From positions 38,081,558 to 38,145,557 of the forward strand of contig CM049310.1 of NCBI GenBank assembly GCA_026874595.1: DNA of 64,000 nt, in the 5' to 3' direction. This DNA comes from Sipunculus nudus. Its lineage: Eukaryota; Annelida; Sipuncula; Golfingiida; Sipunculidae. The stretch's first letter is position 1; each line of letters opens with the position of its first letter. A program made the translations under genes and the position numbers. Under the pieces are notes generated by a model that did no database searches, was not told where the DNA came from, and worked only from the letters and a program-made list of their open reading frames with translations. Of this stretch, positions 10,040 to 22,903 are shown piece by piece.

Positions 10040-12301
10040 TACTATTCCCCCCCCCCAAATGAATATTTCGGTTTTTCGTTTCGCCGTCAATGCTCGGCAT
10101 AAGTCGTCTACCAAAAGAAAAGTCCATCACGAGTTAACCTACCTTAAATGAGGCTTAGCTACGTAGTACAAATTGGCTAGACATCACATGTAGATATAAC
10201 ATGTAAAAAATACTCCCAAGTCGCTCAACTTGTTGTCTTAATATCGACACTGTTTGGTTTAAAATACGAGAGCGGTATTTATTTGTTTTCAGGTCAGGCG
10301 TCGTTATACCAGCTACTCTTAACCTTCCAGTTCATAGTCCTTTCATTACATCTTGTTTTCTGGTCAGACATCGTTATGCTACTAACTCTTTATTTAATTG
10401 GTTCATAATATCCAACGGTTCTCTGCGAACTGTGAACTATTTTTATTGGTTATTCTTTTAACGTGTTACGGCGCCTACTGTATTGGGGTATTTAAGCGAT
10501 CGAATGGCAGGTGACGCCACACTGGCATTCTAGCTTGAGGAGAACAGGACGTCTGTCATTTATATGCTCATATGTTATTTCAGGTGAGCGTATTATCTAT
10601 TCATACCTCGCACATTTAAATAGAATATTCATTCTCTGTATGAATAGATATATTTCACTAGAAACCTGAATAACGTAATTAAAAAAAGGAAAAATGCCAT
10701 TTCGCCACGTTATTAGTATGGTTATAATGCCCAGCTAGGCCATGAAGCCACATAATAAGTAGATGTAAAAATGGGTCATGAAGCAACGTACTTTTGCCAT
10801 GTTGCTAGGTACCTCAGTGTAAAATAGTCGTTTCATTGTATTTACAAGTCCGTTTATTGCATTAAATAAGACTCTGGTATTCGACCTTGTGGATGACAGC
10901 ACGTCCCTCATTTATATGCGTAAATGATATTTCAGAAATATAAGCCCTGCACGTCTGTCACTGCCCTGGGTTTGTACCTCGCATGTATGTGCATCTTAGT
11001 GTGCTTGCCCCCGAGCACTATGAGCCCCGTCACATATATATTAAAATAACTTTAAGTCCTAATGACATATGCATAAACATACAAGCATATAAGGAATTTT
11101 TTTCAATTTTACAAATTACGGGATATATCTCACATCTGCCAGTTAGTATATATTTAACAAAAACATCATCTTTAAATATATACAAATATCTCATGTTTTT
11201 TCGATTTACATGTCTACCATCTGTCCATAAATATGTGCAAAATTGGATAGCTTTATGAGCGAGAGTTTGTGAGAAATATCTGAAGATTGTATAATCCACT
11301 GAATAGCAGTTTTGAGTCATTTTGTCTTAGTTGGCCAACTGAAATATGAACGCAAGTGATAGTTGTATAACATGAATCCAAATCATTTTCTTAATTTGTT
11401 TTCCTCTTTTATTGCTCTTAACCATTTTTCAAGTACAAAAAAGGTGACTTTAATTACAAATGCCAGGTCTGCAAGTGTCATGTGCAACTTTGTTCACAAT
11501 GTTCTCTGAAACCGCGTTGCGTTTGACACTGTGCTGTACCTCATTTTACAGGTTGTCCCCGCAGTGACCACGCCAATATGAGATTAAATCATTTTTAATG
11601 TACACATCATTTTAAGTAATTTTTCGTGGCTTCTAAATAACCTGGAGTCTACCATACACCGATAACAGCCAAACTGTCTTCGAAACACGGTTGGCTTTTA
11701 TGGAAGTGAGAGCCCCAAATTCTTCTTTGTTTACATCCGGTTGGCGAGTAAACAATAGCACGCGTGGGCTTTTAACACGGTGTTTAGTGTAATAATACGG
11801 AAACGTTTACACCTGTTATGGATTAAATAAACACGGTGTTTGTCTAATCTTACGTTCAAACCGAACGAGTATGAATGAAAGTAGGTTATAGTCAGGGGGC
11901 AAATCCTGGGATTGTAAACCCTGATCACACCTCAGAGTAGAATTAGCCAACCAAGTAATTATTGTTTTTGGAAATTATAACAACTGTTCTAGACAGGTTG
12001 TCATCTCCGAAAATTATTTTATAGTCATTTTTGAGGCGTAATGAAAAAAAACGGTAAAATCCTCATTTCACCAAAAGTACTTGGCACTTAATTTCACATA
12101 AGCATTAACAACTGCATCTTTCTTTGTCAGCTACATGTATAAACGGTTGTAAAGGTTTTAAATCGATTAGCCACACACCTGAATATACTATAATATTTTT
12201 AGTTGATATTTTATTCTGTTGTTAGAGCTACTGAGGAGTATAAGCTTTTGATACACATCGTGCCTTGCAAACTTTGCACGCATATATTTTGCATATGTTT
12301 C
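10037..12301. other. Intergenic, no gene seen
   Basis: AT-rich unique sequence. It includes a 70-bp direct duplication (10283-10352 and 10353-10425, both starting TTGTTTTC and sharing GTCGTTAT/ATCGTTAT). Loosely similar passages occur at 10530-10580 and 10890-10930. No coding evidence. Confidence 0.6.
10283..10425. repeat. Two-copy 70-bp tandem duplication
   Basis: Copies start TTGTTTTCAGGTCAGGCGTC and TTGTTTTCTGGTCAGACATC, and both run into CTACTCTT or CTAACTCTT. Diverged. Confidence 0.6.
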
Positions 12302-12784
12302 TTTAGCTCAGCTGACTATACTGTAAGTCAACTGAGGTACAGGAATGGCGCTTTGTCCGTCCGGCCGTCCGTTAGCAGGGCACAAATCGTAGCTGCTGGA
12401 CCTAGAAACTTCTAAGTGGAAATCCAGGGAGGTCAATAAAAAATCACTTTGGAAACCTGAAATTAGGTCACTGCGACCCATATCTTCCGAGCTATGGGGC
12501 TTGAAAGTACCCCCCAGAATAATCAAAAATATAATACAAAACCTCCAATATCTTGATAATTAATGCATAGATTGTCATGAATCTTTACTTGAATATTGAC
12601 CATGACTAGTTTTGTCAGTTCTTGAAAAGTGGTGGCGCCACTTGTATTTTTTTTATATTTTAACGAATTTTTTTTTAACTATAAAATGACATCAATCGTG
12701 TCGGTTTCTCAGCTGTAATTACATCTAGTGTCCCAAAACCTGGTGTGTTTATTGATCACAAGTGGATGCCATATAGCTATCACC

Positions 12785-12821
<37 letters not shown>

Positions 12822-14255
12822 CATCCGTCCATCCACACAAATTTGTTTCCAGATGATAACTCCAGGTTGTATTGACACATGGATTTTAAACTTACGTATG
12901 GCCCACCACTAAAGCAAGAACCTATATGATTTTGGGGTCATGAGGTCAGAGGTCAAGGTCACAGGACCAACTTTTTTAAAAAGATTATGGCTGCATTTTA
13001 AGCCAAGCTTTTCATCCCAAACTTTCCATTTTGCACAATTAGCTGACTTGCCAGTATGGGGAGAGCATAAATGAATTTGGGTCACAGGGGCCATCTGTTC
13101 ACAAATTTGTTTTCAGATGATAACTCCCGTTTAGTTAGACATATTGGTTTCAAACTTAACTTATATATGACTCACTACTAAAGTAAGAACCGTGTTGATT
13201 TTGGGGTCCAACGGTCAAAGGTCATGGCCACAGGACTCATTTCTTTAAAAAGAATGCATATGCATTTGAAGCCAAACTTTTCATCCCAAATCTTCCATCT
13301 TCAAGATATTGCTAACCTGCTAATAGGGGACGATTCTGTTCAGTTTTGGGGTCATGAGGTCAAAGGTCAAGGTACCCACATATTTAGAAAGAGTGTGGAT
13401 GCATTTTAAGCCAAACTTTTCATCCAAAACCTTCCATCTTGCCCATATAGCTGAGCTGCCAATAGGGGAAGAAAATGATTGATTTGAGGATCACAAGGTC
13501 AAAGGTCATCGTCACAGGGGCCAGTCTGTCCACATATTTGTTTCTGGATGAAAACTCCAGTTTGGATTGACATATTGGTTTCAATTTTGACTTTTATATG
13601 ACGCACCAATAATGTAAGAACCCTTTTGATTTTGGGGTCATAAGGCCAAAGGTCAAGGTCACAGGACCTACTTCTTTAAAAAGATTGTTGATGTATTTTT
13701 AGCCATACTTTCTGTGCCAAACATTCTATCTTCCAGATGTTGCTCACCTGCCAATAGTAGAAGTAACTGATGGATTTTGGGGTCGAAAGGTCAAGGTCGT
13801 GGGGGCCATCAATCCACATATTAGTTTCCAGATGATAACACCAGTTTAGTTTGAAATATTGGTTTCAAACTTGACTTATATATGGCCCACCACCAAAGTA
13901 AGAACTGTTGATTCTGGGGTCATGAGATCAAAGGTCAAGGTCACAGGACCCACTACTTTAGAAAGATTGCGGATGCATTTTAAGCCAATCTTTTTATCTC
14001 AATCCTTCCATCATCAACATGTGGTGCACCTGCCAATAGGGGAAGTTTCTTTTTGATTTTGGGGTCATAAGGTCAAAGGTTAAGGTCACAGGGCCCATCC
14101 ATTCACAAATTAGTTAATGGATGATAACTCAAGTTTGGGTAGAAAGGTTGGCTTCAAACTGATCACAGGACCAGTATTTTGGAAAACCTCATAAACATAT
14201 ATCTTTATAGACAAATGCAGCTGAGCGTCGGGACCCATGGGTCCCTAGTACAAAT
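12302..14255 (+). repeat. Dispersed repeat with AGGTCA-rich tandem core
   Basis: Left end TTTAGCTCAGCTGAC, then a GTCCGTCC-type tract and the phrase CTGAAATTAGGTCA. The core (12840-14170) is about five diverged tandem units of 265-290 bp, anchored on CAGATGATAACTCC at 12850, 13114, 13545, 13829 and 14118. The 13114-13545 interval is about one and a half units. Each unit contains one or two versions of GGTCAAAGGTCAAGGTCACA. The right end is GCAGCTGAGCG...GGGACCCATGGGTCCCTAG. Parts recur in reverse at 15735-17065 and 51100-51840. Origin unknown; no coding capacity. Confidence 0.75.
12786..12831. repeat. (CTGT)n/(CCAT)n tract
   Basis: CTGT tetranucleotides with one CTGTTTGT interruption, passing into CCATCCGTCCATCC. 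Confidence 0.9.
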
Positions 14256-15734
14256 GTGCATGCTTTCTTCACTTAATTATAGTTGCTAATTACTATTGGT
14301 TCACTAATTTCACTAGTTTTTCTGGAATAAAATCAAGATTTCATTTTAGACATTTCACTTGCCTGATTAGTTGTAATATGTACATAGCTTTTGCACCAAT
14401 ATAAATTTGTGTTTTTATAGTTTTGTCCATGATGGCTCAGGACTTATCAGAAATATTTTTAAAAAATGAAAAAGCGTCTAGAAGGGACTAAAGTGTCATC
14501 CTTGTCTTAAGGGCAGGTATCTGACATCAAATTTCGTTTACAGAGAAGCTCATTGCGTCCTATTATACGGACAAAATACATGTTTCGTCAAGACATAAAG
14601 TCAGGGGAAAAGCTGCACAGACAATGGACTTGTCCAACAACATTCTTCAACCAACTCAGCTTGATGCAGTTTTGAGGAACAAATTTGCAGGTGTCAGTGA
14701 CCTTATAGCTTCAGAAGGTAAATGTCACCTGACTTGCTACAGTTGTTTCCTAAGAAAACACAAACGCAGCTCATTAAAATCCTGCCTTGATGAACAACAG
14801 AACATGTTTGCAAAATGTAGCTGATGATCTTCGAAGAGGACTTGCAAGGGGAGAAATATATACCTTGAAAGATGTATGTGACCGACTTTAATATAGACCC
14901 AGACATATACCGTGGTCAGCACTTCAAAACCAAACTAGAACAAGTGAACCATGGGTCATGACGCTCAACCGATTGACATGTTGACAATATGTCCATGCAC
15001 AGGTAACAGATCACTATATGTAGGTGGCATCATCATTCATGCATATTAGCTTAAGTTCACCAAGACCCTTTAGCATATCAAATTTAAAAACAAGCCATCC
15101 AACTTTCCTGAGAAATCTGGTTATTCCTGAGAAAACTGGTAATTTGCATATACTTGTTACAATATTTCTGGGATGCTCAAACAACCCCTGTAACTTGGAG
15201 ATTATGTCACAGTGACCTAATTTCAGGTTTCTGAGAACTTTTATGGAATTTTCAGGATGCAAAAGTTGATGATTCTAGCCATTACGGGTTCGGGGCAAAA
15301 TAGTGATACTAGACACGACTGAACATTTGCTGGTTCAAACCAGTCTTCAACAACTGATGAAACAATTTTTTACCAAAAAGCACACCATGTTTCATGACAC
15401 TTGATGAATTTTCAGTTGAAAAGCTGACACATTGATTTGAGTTTGTCAGTGCAAAATGTACATGTACATGTGTTTGGAAAGATATAAAAAATATCGATGG
15501 CACCACAAGTCCTCAGGAACTGACAAAGCTAAAGTCATGATCAATAATCCTATACTTTAGTATGGTGTTCAGGACACTAGATGAAACCACAGTTAACAAA
15601 CTGATACAATTGCTGTCATGGACTCTCTCAAAGTTAGAGGTAACAAGTTAAAAGATTCTAGGTCTAATGGTTATGATTTTAATGCCCTGCTTTGGTATCA
15701 AATTTTCAATTATCCAACGGGGGGGGGGCAATTA
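14256..15734. other. Intergenic, no gene seen
   Basis: No recognisable gene. A fragment of the dispersed repeat (GTGACCTAATTTCAGG) occurs near 15210. A G run lies at 15720-15728. Confidence 0.6.
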
Positions 15735-15879
15735 TTAGCAATAAAGCTTGGAGAATATGGGAAACACAGACCTAATTTCAGGCTTCCAAGGAGATTTTCA
15801 TGGGCCTCCCTCGATGTCAGGTTGAAAGATTCCAGGTCCAGCAGTTACGATTTGTGCCTGGTAGACAGACGGACAGACA

Positions 15880-15965
15880 CAGGGGCGTAGCCAAGGGGGG
15901 CCGCCATGGCCCCCTCCCCCCGCGCATCCTGTACTCGCCATCCTTTCAGAATTTCACTTAACCTA

Positions 15966-16024
<59 letters not shown>

Positions 16025-16995
16025 TTAAATCTGTGGCGGATATATGCTATCAGTGGCGAATCCTTCGGCGCGCGGCCCCCGTTGAGCTGCAAAATCTCTC
16101 ATTTTATCTAATTTCCGATTTTCGTGATTAATTTTCGTTTTTTTTTTTCATATTTCTTATTATAAATAAGCAATTAGACTTTATTTAAGTTATCTGCAGT
16201 TACAATTACTTTTATTAGTTGAGTATAAAGATATTTATGAACAACTTCAGAACAACTGCAGATCGATCGAGCACAGGGACCTGGTTGGGGTCGACCGTGA
16301 ACAATCTTACGGCTCCTCTGGTGATACCGGTACTCTAACACGTGATCTGTGCTAAGCTCTTAGGAGTCCTGTGTGCTGTTGAGACCACGGAACCCGGTAA
16401 AATGCAAAGTTTAACATAATAATTCAGCATATCAGTTATTTTACCACGAACATTACATTTAAAAGATAATATTTTGATAGTTACAAACGTGATTGCGCCT
16501 TTGCGAAATTGACTCGTTTGAAATTTTATATCCTAATTTCGAAGAAATATAAATATTTTATTATTGAACCTCTCTACAGTTTGACTAAATAACGCAAAGA
16601 CATAAGAGAACAGTTTTTCAGGAACAGGAAATCCTCCTTTTTTTGTGAACATTGCCTCAAAATGTCCTCTTTACATTGTATATTGAAAAAAAATGCCCTA
16701 ATATGTGAGGGGAAACCATAACAATCAAACCATGGTTCATAATTGAAAATAAAAAAAATATATATATTTTCATACAATAAAATATATAAAGTATAGTAAC
16801 AATTATAATAATAAAAAAATAATAATAATAATAAAATTTATACTTGTATATATAACCGTTTTCATATTACCCATACATGCATATTAGCTAGCTCCCCTAA
16901 CCCCCCCCCCCCCCCCCCCCGTTTCCGTTTTCGAATTTCTTGATCCGCCAATGTTGATGGCCCCCTCCTCTCCCTCAATCCTGGCTACGCCCCTG
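15880..16995. mobile_element. hAT-like TIR element
   Basis: The left end CAGGGGCGTAGCCA matches the right end TGGCTACGCCCCTG in reverse complement, 14 bp perfect. Such CAGGGGCGTAGCC ends are typical of hAT-type elements. G/C runs lie just inside both ends. The interior is AT-rich with (TA)n at 15969-16021 and a possible second nested terminus (CAGTGGCGAATCCTTCGG near 16050). The flanks are GACAGA-rich on both sides, so an 8-bp duplication cannot be assigned. No transposase frame. Confidence 0.7.
15969..16021. repeat. (TA)n microsatellite
   Basis: About 26 TA units inside the hAT-like element. Confidence 0.95.
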
Positions 16996-17065
16996 AGACA
17001 GAGAGACAGACACTTAGGCAGACGGACAGACACTGGACAAAGAGTGATCGATTTAGCTCAGATGA

Positions 17066-18737
17066 AATAATATAAGAAAAAACTATTATTACCATTCACT
17101 TTACATCATTCATTGCAAACATTTTGGTACCAAAAACACTTTTTAATAAATGATAGGAAGACATGAGTTTATATAATTCATTAAAGTTGAAATTATTTCA
17201 CAGTGATTGGAACACGACACGGCCGAGTGGGTCCGGTGAAGTACGTTGTATTTACACGTAGCCTGCTATCAATTTTTGGTAATTATATTTGTAACGTATT
17301 CTATATTTATACTTTTGTTTAATGGCTCACCTCATTTTAATTAAGCCTTTTTTATATAAATTAACCAATAAGGAACATCTCTTGTAAATACTCGGCCGGT
17401 CTCACAAATAGAATATGACAAATTTAATATGTTAGCACCAGAGGCACGTAATTATGTCCTTTTCAATATATGGTTTGAAAGAAATGTCTGAACATTTGAT
17501 AATATCAGACTGGAAACATTTGATTGTGATGGTTTTGTCTGAATGTTTACTCTGACTTAAGCTGTAGTCTTATCATTATATAGAGCATACGCAGTCGAAT
17601 TTCATGTTAGAGATGATATTTTCAAGGGCAATGGTGATGTTCACTGCCGAACAATGTACACCAATATAAATATGAGTAAAGGGAAATGTTATATTATGTT
17701 TTTACGATTTAATATAAAAAATATAATACATTGCTAAAATATAATTTATCAATTATATTTTCTGATAACGTGAATAAACATTATATATGATAAGATCAAA
17801 AACTAATAGATAAGTAGTGTTTGCAAATACTCATTCATATACTCTCTCTGAGAATGCTTATTGAAGGTCTGTCATTATATGGTTATCTCGAAATAATAAA
17901 CAATACTTATTCTTTGCCTGCTATCTTATATCTTACTCTTGAAACCAGTCTATAACGTGTTTCAGCATAAACTTTGAATTAATAACAATCGAACTATCTA
18001 ACTGCATACACAATATAATATAAATTATTATGCCTTTATTTTTTTTGTGAGGGGGGATAATGTAATATTGTTCAATAAAATCAGAATAAATAAAAAATGA
18101 CAGGTATTCACAATGTAATTCATTTTCAGCTGCTTATATAGTTACATACAATTGGCATCAGGTCTTATTATGATTTTTATCATGGAATAAGATCTAACAG
18201 ATTTTTTACATAAGTCTTATTTGGTTCCTTGTTCTATACATGACTGACAACACCACAAACGGTGGAATTGATATACAAGAAAAAGCAACTTAAAGCTCGG
18301 AATTACAGTATATTATTAATAATTTACAGAAATACATTTAAACTTGCATACATATGTATACTATTTTTTTATTTAGCATGGTTTATTAAAAGGGTATGGA
18401 AATAGAAAAATTAGTTCTTTAAATCAAAGTAAAATTATATTCCCAAATTTATTTATATATATATATAATTTTATCAATTGTTATTAATTATAAATATAAT
18501 GTAGATTTTTTTATTTATATTTTAAAATATAATTGTATTAAATTTTGTATAATGAGAATTTGTTTTATTATATATATATAAATATGTATATATATTCACG
18601 ATTAATACTTCAGTATGTGCCAACAAGTGTCGCTGCACTATAGCCTGGCATTTACATCTTATATCTACAATTCTGGAAATAGTTATATCACGTAAACTAT
18701 CAAAGAAAGCACGTGCATAAGTTCTGTTGATATTTAC
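17066..18737. other. AT-rich intergenic, no gene seen
   Basis: Very AT-rich, with short TA runs and no recognisable coding or structured sequence. If the candidate minus-strand gene is real, this would be intron or downstream sequence. Confidence 0.5.
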
Positions 18738-18829
18738 AATACCGCGTCACAGATATAACATCCCAAAATGGATCCACTGGTTTATCAACATACAAAATAT
18801 CCTTGACATTTATATTGATAAACGGCCGT
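18738..18829 (-). CDS. Candidate internal exon of unidentified host gene
   Basis: On the minus strand a pyrimidine-rich acceptor (CCCATTCTCCCCACAG) precedes 92 nt that stay open. They encode roughly RPFININVKDILYVDKPVDP then FWDVISVTRY, and end at a donor GTAAAT. The 5' end needs two bases from the preceding exon. The exon at 23611-23433 supplies exactly two if the second of its two adjacent donors (GTAACT) is used, which gives a continuous frame across a 4.6-kb intron. I do not recognise the protein. A chance open frame is quite possible. Confidence 0.25.
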
Positions 18830-19605
18830 CTGTGGGGAGAATGGGACATAAAGTTAAGAAAGACATTACCCGGCCGACAATTAGGGGGAAATCTTAATAC
18901 AGATAACCAGTGCTCCGCCATGCACGCAGGCCGTCCATCAAGACTTCTACAATTGATATTTGCATCCTTACTTTTAGTGGTTTTCCACTTTAAATACATC
19001 ATATGTGGTCCCTACATAACTTAAAAAAGGTCCCAAGGTCTAGAAAAGGGAGTCCAGGCTGGGGGGGGGGGGGGGGGGGGCAAAATTGGTCTGATACCCT
19101 TCAAATGGATTGCGGCGGCTGAAAAAGGTGGTGGGGGGGGGGGGGTGTTGGGGGGTTCCGTACCCCATTTGTTCGGCTTATGCAACTAACAAGCTATACA
19201 TATTCCCGTTTCTTACTTTATAGCAACAGCTTCCTTGCCTTAAAACATACATCTAATTCATCTTGCACATCGTCCTTACATCAATCTAACCTTTATAGAT
19301 CTAAAAAAATAATAATGTATGTAACCAGTCAAAGTTTTACGAAAGTCTGATGCCCTCGAGGCCCATTCTGTTTCGCAAATGTAAACATCATCACTGACCG
19401 GGTTTTCAAGGTGAACATATCAATGTATAAATTTCTTGCCACGACCACAGCGCCACAAATAAATGTTTAAATAAGTGTACATATCTTATTGAGACAGTAT
19501 CCCACTGAAAAATCTAATTTTCTTTTTACTTTTAAAATTAAAAAAAAAATAAGCCAACATTCCTCATCTCCTTGAATACATCTCCCAAACCCAGGTAAAA
19601 AGCCC

Positions 19606-19607
<2 letters not shown>
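18830..19607. other. Intergenic or intronic, with G runs
   Basis: Contains G runs at about 19060-19080 and 19130-19144. No gene recognised. Confidence 0.55.

Positions 19608-19677
<70 letters not shown>
19608..19677. repeat. (TA)n microsatellite
   Basis: About 35 TA units. The 160 bp that follow (TAGTTTCAAGTTAATGATGA ... TTTTGTACATATGTT) resemble the sequence after the (TA)n tract at 22836-22901, so both tracts probably belong to copies of one dispersed repeat. Confidence 0.95.
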
Positions 19678-19680
<3 letters not shown>

Positions 19681-21164
19681 GTTTCAAGTTAATGATGAAA
19701 TGTAATCAGTAATATCAGTAATGAGGTAACAACATGTTCGATTTCTTAAAATGTACAGACATTTTATCTTTACTTGGTGCAATAGAGAGGGTACTCCGTA
19801 TTTTGTACATATGTTATTCAACGAAAAAAAAATCTGCAAAAGGGTCGACTTTATGTTCATTCCTATTAAAATAAAGAGTAATTTTATAAGCTGTAGCTTC
19901 CCATTATAGCTCTGAGAGAAAACAGCGGATCGGAGTTAACTACATCTTGCTATATTTCATGTGACCACTCCAACAATAGCTATTGCAGAAAACAGGGTAT
20001 CGGAGTTAAAACCTGATGTGACAGTTATCAGAAGGTTCTGTTTTACTATTTCCTGGTCCCTTTTCTGTTTGATTTGTTTAAATATCAACCTGCATGAGTG
20101 TTTATGTTCTATCCGCTGAGTTGCTAGGAGACTGGGTTGTACTGGCACGTCCACGGCCGGTGGTTTTCTCCGGAACCGTCGATTCCCTCTACCTCTACAG
20201 ACTACCGAACGCCACCATGCATCTGAGTCATGGAGAGTGTCGGGTATTAGTTTAAATATCTTGCTGTACAATCCATGACAAATAAATAAAGTTTATATAA
20301 AAATCTTGTACATAGATACACATATATACGTAACATACGAGTCACCTGTTCATTCTGGGATTATGTTTCCTGAAGAATCGATTTCGACCGAGGACAGTTT
20401 TCTGTTGTACATATTTAGTGGGGATATTTGCATATTTGAAAATCCCGGGCAAAAATATAGAAACATATTGATAATTTGGCTCTATATAGAAGAATTATTT
20501 CGGGTTTTAAGTTGGTTAAAAATGACATAAGTTAATACTCTTTTGTATTAATAAATGACAGGTAAATGCAAATTAAGCAATTTATTCACTTGTATTATTT
20601 TTTTTCAGGAAAGAGACCAGTATAAAGAAAATCAAGATGCCTTATAATGTACTATATTGTTCATTTTCAAAGCTTATTTACAATTTTTGTATCACTTTAT
20701 CAATCATTTGCATATACAATGGAATATTTTTGAAACTGCCGTTTGTTATAATATGTATTCAACGTGAATCAAAGCATTTGTCTGGATTTAATTTTTTTTT
20801 TATTATTATTATTACTGATTACATTTACACAAAAGGAACATCACATAAATAATTCGATACACAGGCAACACATAAATAAAAACATAAACATTGACACATA
20901 CAAATCTACGTCACAAGACATGATATACCCACAAGTAACATGTGCAGAGAAACACATGAAGGAAATATTGCAGGAAGTGTTCTTTGGAGTACGGAAATCA
21001 GTGCATATCACCTACCTGTGCACATCATTATTTGTTCTGAATTACTTGCAATCAGCAATTAATAATATTATATTTACATGGAACCATAGTGACCGGTGTC
21101 TATGTACAAAAAGGTAGTATTTACATCAAGATGCTTTAAGCTAAATTTTTGTGTGAGCACCTCC

Positions 21165-21167
<3 letters not shown>
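19678..21167. other. Intergenic or intronic, no gene recognised
   Basis: Two longer open frames (minus 19957-20271; plus 20764-21117, starting with a hydrophobic stretch) have no recognisable domain, paralog or splice context, so they are not called as genes. Confidence 0.5.

Positions 21168-21222
<55 letters not shown>
21168..21222. repeat. (TA)n microsatellite, left border of element B
   Basis: About 27 TA units followed by AATATGTCACAGG. Confidence 0.95.
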
Positions 21223-21227
<5 letters not shown>

Positions 21228-21228
21228 T

Positions 21229-22649
21229 GTCACAGGCCAGATCTAAATCTAGTGCAGTTCTAAACCGGACCAGGCCATATTGAGATTGGGATCTGCACTA
21301 GGCCAGATCAAAATTCATCCTCTGAAAATAAAATTTCTGACCAGATTGAATTCATAATGTTCTCAGTGTAATATGATTATCAGAGATGTATAATATACTG
21401 TATATATCTATATATTAAAATAATTTTTAAATATTAACTGTATATTTTGTCCATTTTTAGGACGTCCTATCTGCAATGTGGTAAGTGGTAAGAGATTCTT
21501 TAAATCTAGTGTTTTAATAAGACACAATCATTTTTACATATTATTTAGATATAAGCCATATTATTGTGACATGAAATCAGAACCAAGCATATCAGGTTAA
21601 ATGAGAACATGAGAAGCACAAAGGGATATAAAATAACAACGACAAAAGAACTTGTTTTATTTTACACACAGTCTGTACAGTTTTGTACTTTTAAACAGTA
21701 TCAAATACAATTTAACAGTTTCACATACAAATATTCGATTTATATTTTCATATATTTATATTTTATAAACTGACATTCATATAGAGCAAATCAATTTTAA
21801 TTAAAAGTATATTTTTTAAATATATTAAGTACTTATTATCTGCAATGTGGTAAGAGATATAAATTGAAAAAAAATCAATCAATTTTTCCTTGTATCATTG
21901 CGGAGCTATCCTGAAAATTCCATCAAACTCTGTTGAGGACTTTATGTGTTACCTTGCTAACAGATAAACAGACAAACATTCACTGCCCAAAAACATAACC
22001 CCCGCCACAAGACTTGGCGGAGGTAAAAAAATGTAAATCAATGCATTAATTTATAGCTCATCTGAATATAAGCCATCTGAGTTTTAGCGGAGGAAAATAT
22101 TTTTTTCAGACTGATATGAAAATTAAATCAACAGTGTTTACAAGACAAAAATGTGCCCTGGTTAAAGCAGCACAAAATTTAAGGTAGAATTTTATAATAT
22201 ATTGCCAATAACTTAATAAATTACATTATTTGCATACATTTTCTGGTTTACACTTAAATCTAAATTAAATCAAGTTATATAGCCTGGCTATATACACCTC
22301 TATATTCAGCAGTTAACATATTAATCACATGAAAATCTGTTCTGCTGCTTATGCTTACCAGAAACATCATTTCCACGCCCATAATCGAGTTCTGAAAACA
22401 GTACCCACTGTTGACTTAATTCCAAATATGTGCAACATTGATGTTTTAGTGAATAAGCAGATTCTACAATATACAAAAATATTCAGTGTAAACAGCACCC
22501 CTGCTCAATTTCTAAAAGGGAGGAGGTCATCATGACCTAGTTTCAGGTATGGTAATATTGATAACTGTAACCATCTGTATGCGAAAATTCAGGTCGGAAA
22601 TTAAAATTATTGTGTCACTCTAACAGAAATCAAGACCGGCAGGTAGCTG

Positions 22650-22685
<36 letters not shown>

Positions 22686-22833
22686 TTGCTATGGCTCATA
22701 TGTTAAAGAGTCAGCAGAGCTTAAAATTTAAAAGAATACTTTGAACTTTATTTAAATTAGTTAAGCTTACTGGCCTAATCGTGATCTGGCCTAGACCAGT
22801 TTTAAACTGGACTGGATTTACATCTGGCCTGTA

Positions 22834-22835
<2 letters not shown>
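21229..22835. mobile_element. Element B: second (TA)n-bounded inverted-repeat element
   Basis: The left end GTCACAGGCCAGATCTAAAT and the reverse-complemented right end GCTACAGGCCAGATGTAAAT agree at 17 of 20 positions. Both contain repeated GGCCAGATC or GGCCTAGACC units, and (TA)n lies directly outside each end. The left terminus resembles element A (GTCAAGGCCCAGATC), so A and B look like one family. The interior is AT-rich and carries other repeat debris: GTAAGTGG/GTAAGAG phrases, CATGACCTAGTTTCAGG, and (GACA)n at 22650-22685. No transposase recognised. Confidence 0.65.
22650..22685. repeat. (GACA)n microsatellite
   Basis: About nine GACA units inside element B. Confidence 0.95.

Positions 22836-22901
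<66 letters not shown>
22836..22901. repeat. (TA)n microsatellite, right border of element B
   Basis: About 33 TA units directly outside the right end of element B. Confidence 0.95.

Positions 22902-22903
<2 letters not shown>

Larger units (their letters stand above)
15735..17065 (-). repeat. Inverted copy of dispersed repeat, split by hAT-like insert
   Basis: 15735-15879 (ACCTAATTTCAGGCTTCCAA, TCCAGGTCCAGCAGTTACGA, GACAGACGGACAGAC) matches the reverse complement of about 12340-12490. The matching resumes at 16996-17065 and ends GATTTAGCTCAG. The 15880-16995 segment between them is an inserted element. Confidence 0.65.

Noticed and set aside
8843-10130. Open frames running through (TA)n tracts, rich in Tyr-Ile repeats
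   Set aside because: They are translations of TA microsatellites and of the termini of element A.
12786-14100. Regular repeats that might be read as a CRISPR array
   Set aside because: Units are 265-290 bp, diverged and without short constant repeats separated by unique spacers, and the host is an animal.
19957-20271. 104-codon minus-strand open frame
   Set aside because: No recognisable motif, no paralog in the window and no matching splice phase with the nearby candidate exons.
20764-21117. 117-codon open frame starting with a hydrophobic segment
   Set aside because: The hydrophobic run comes from a poly-T/ATT stretch. The remainder has no domain, no splice context and AT-driven composition.
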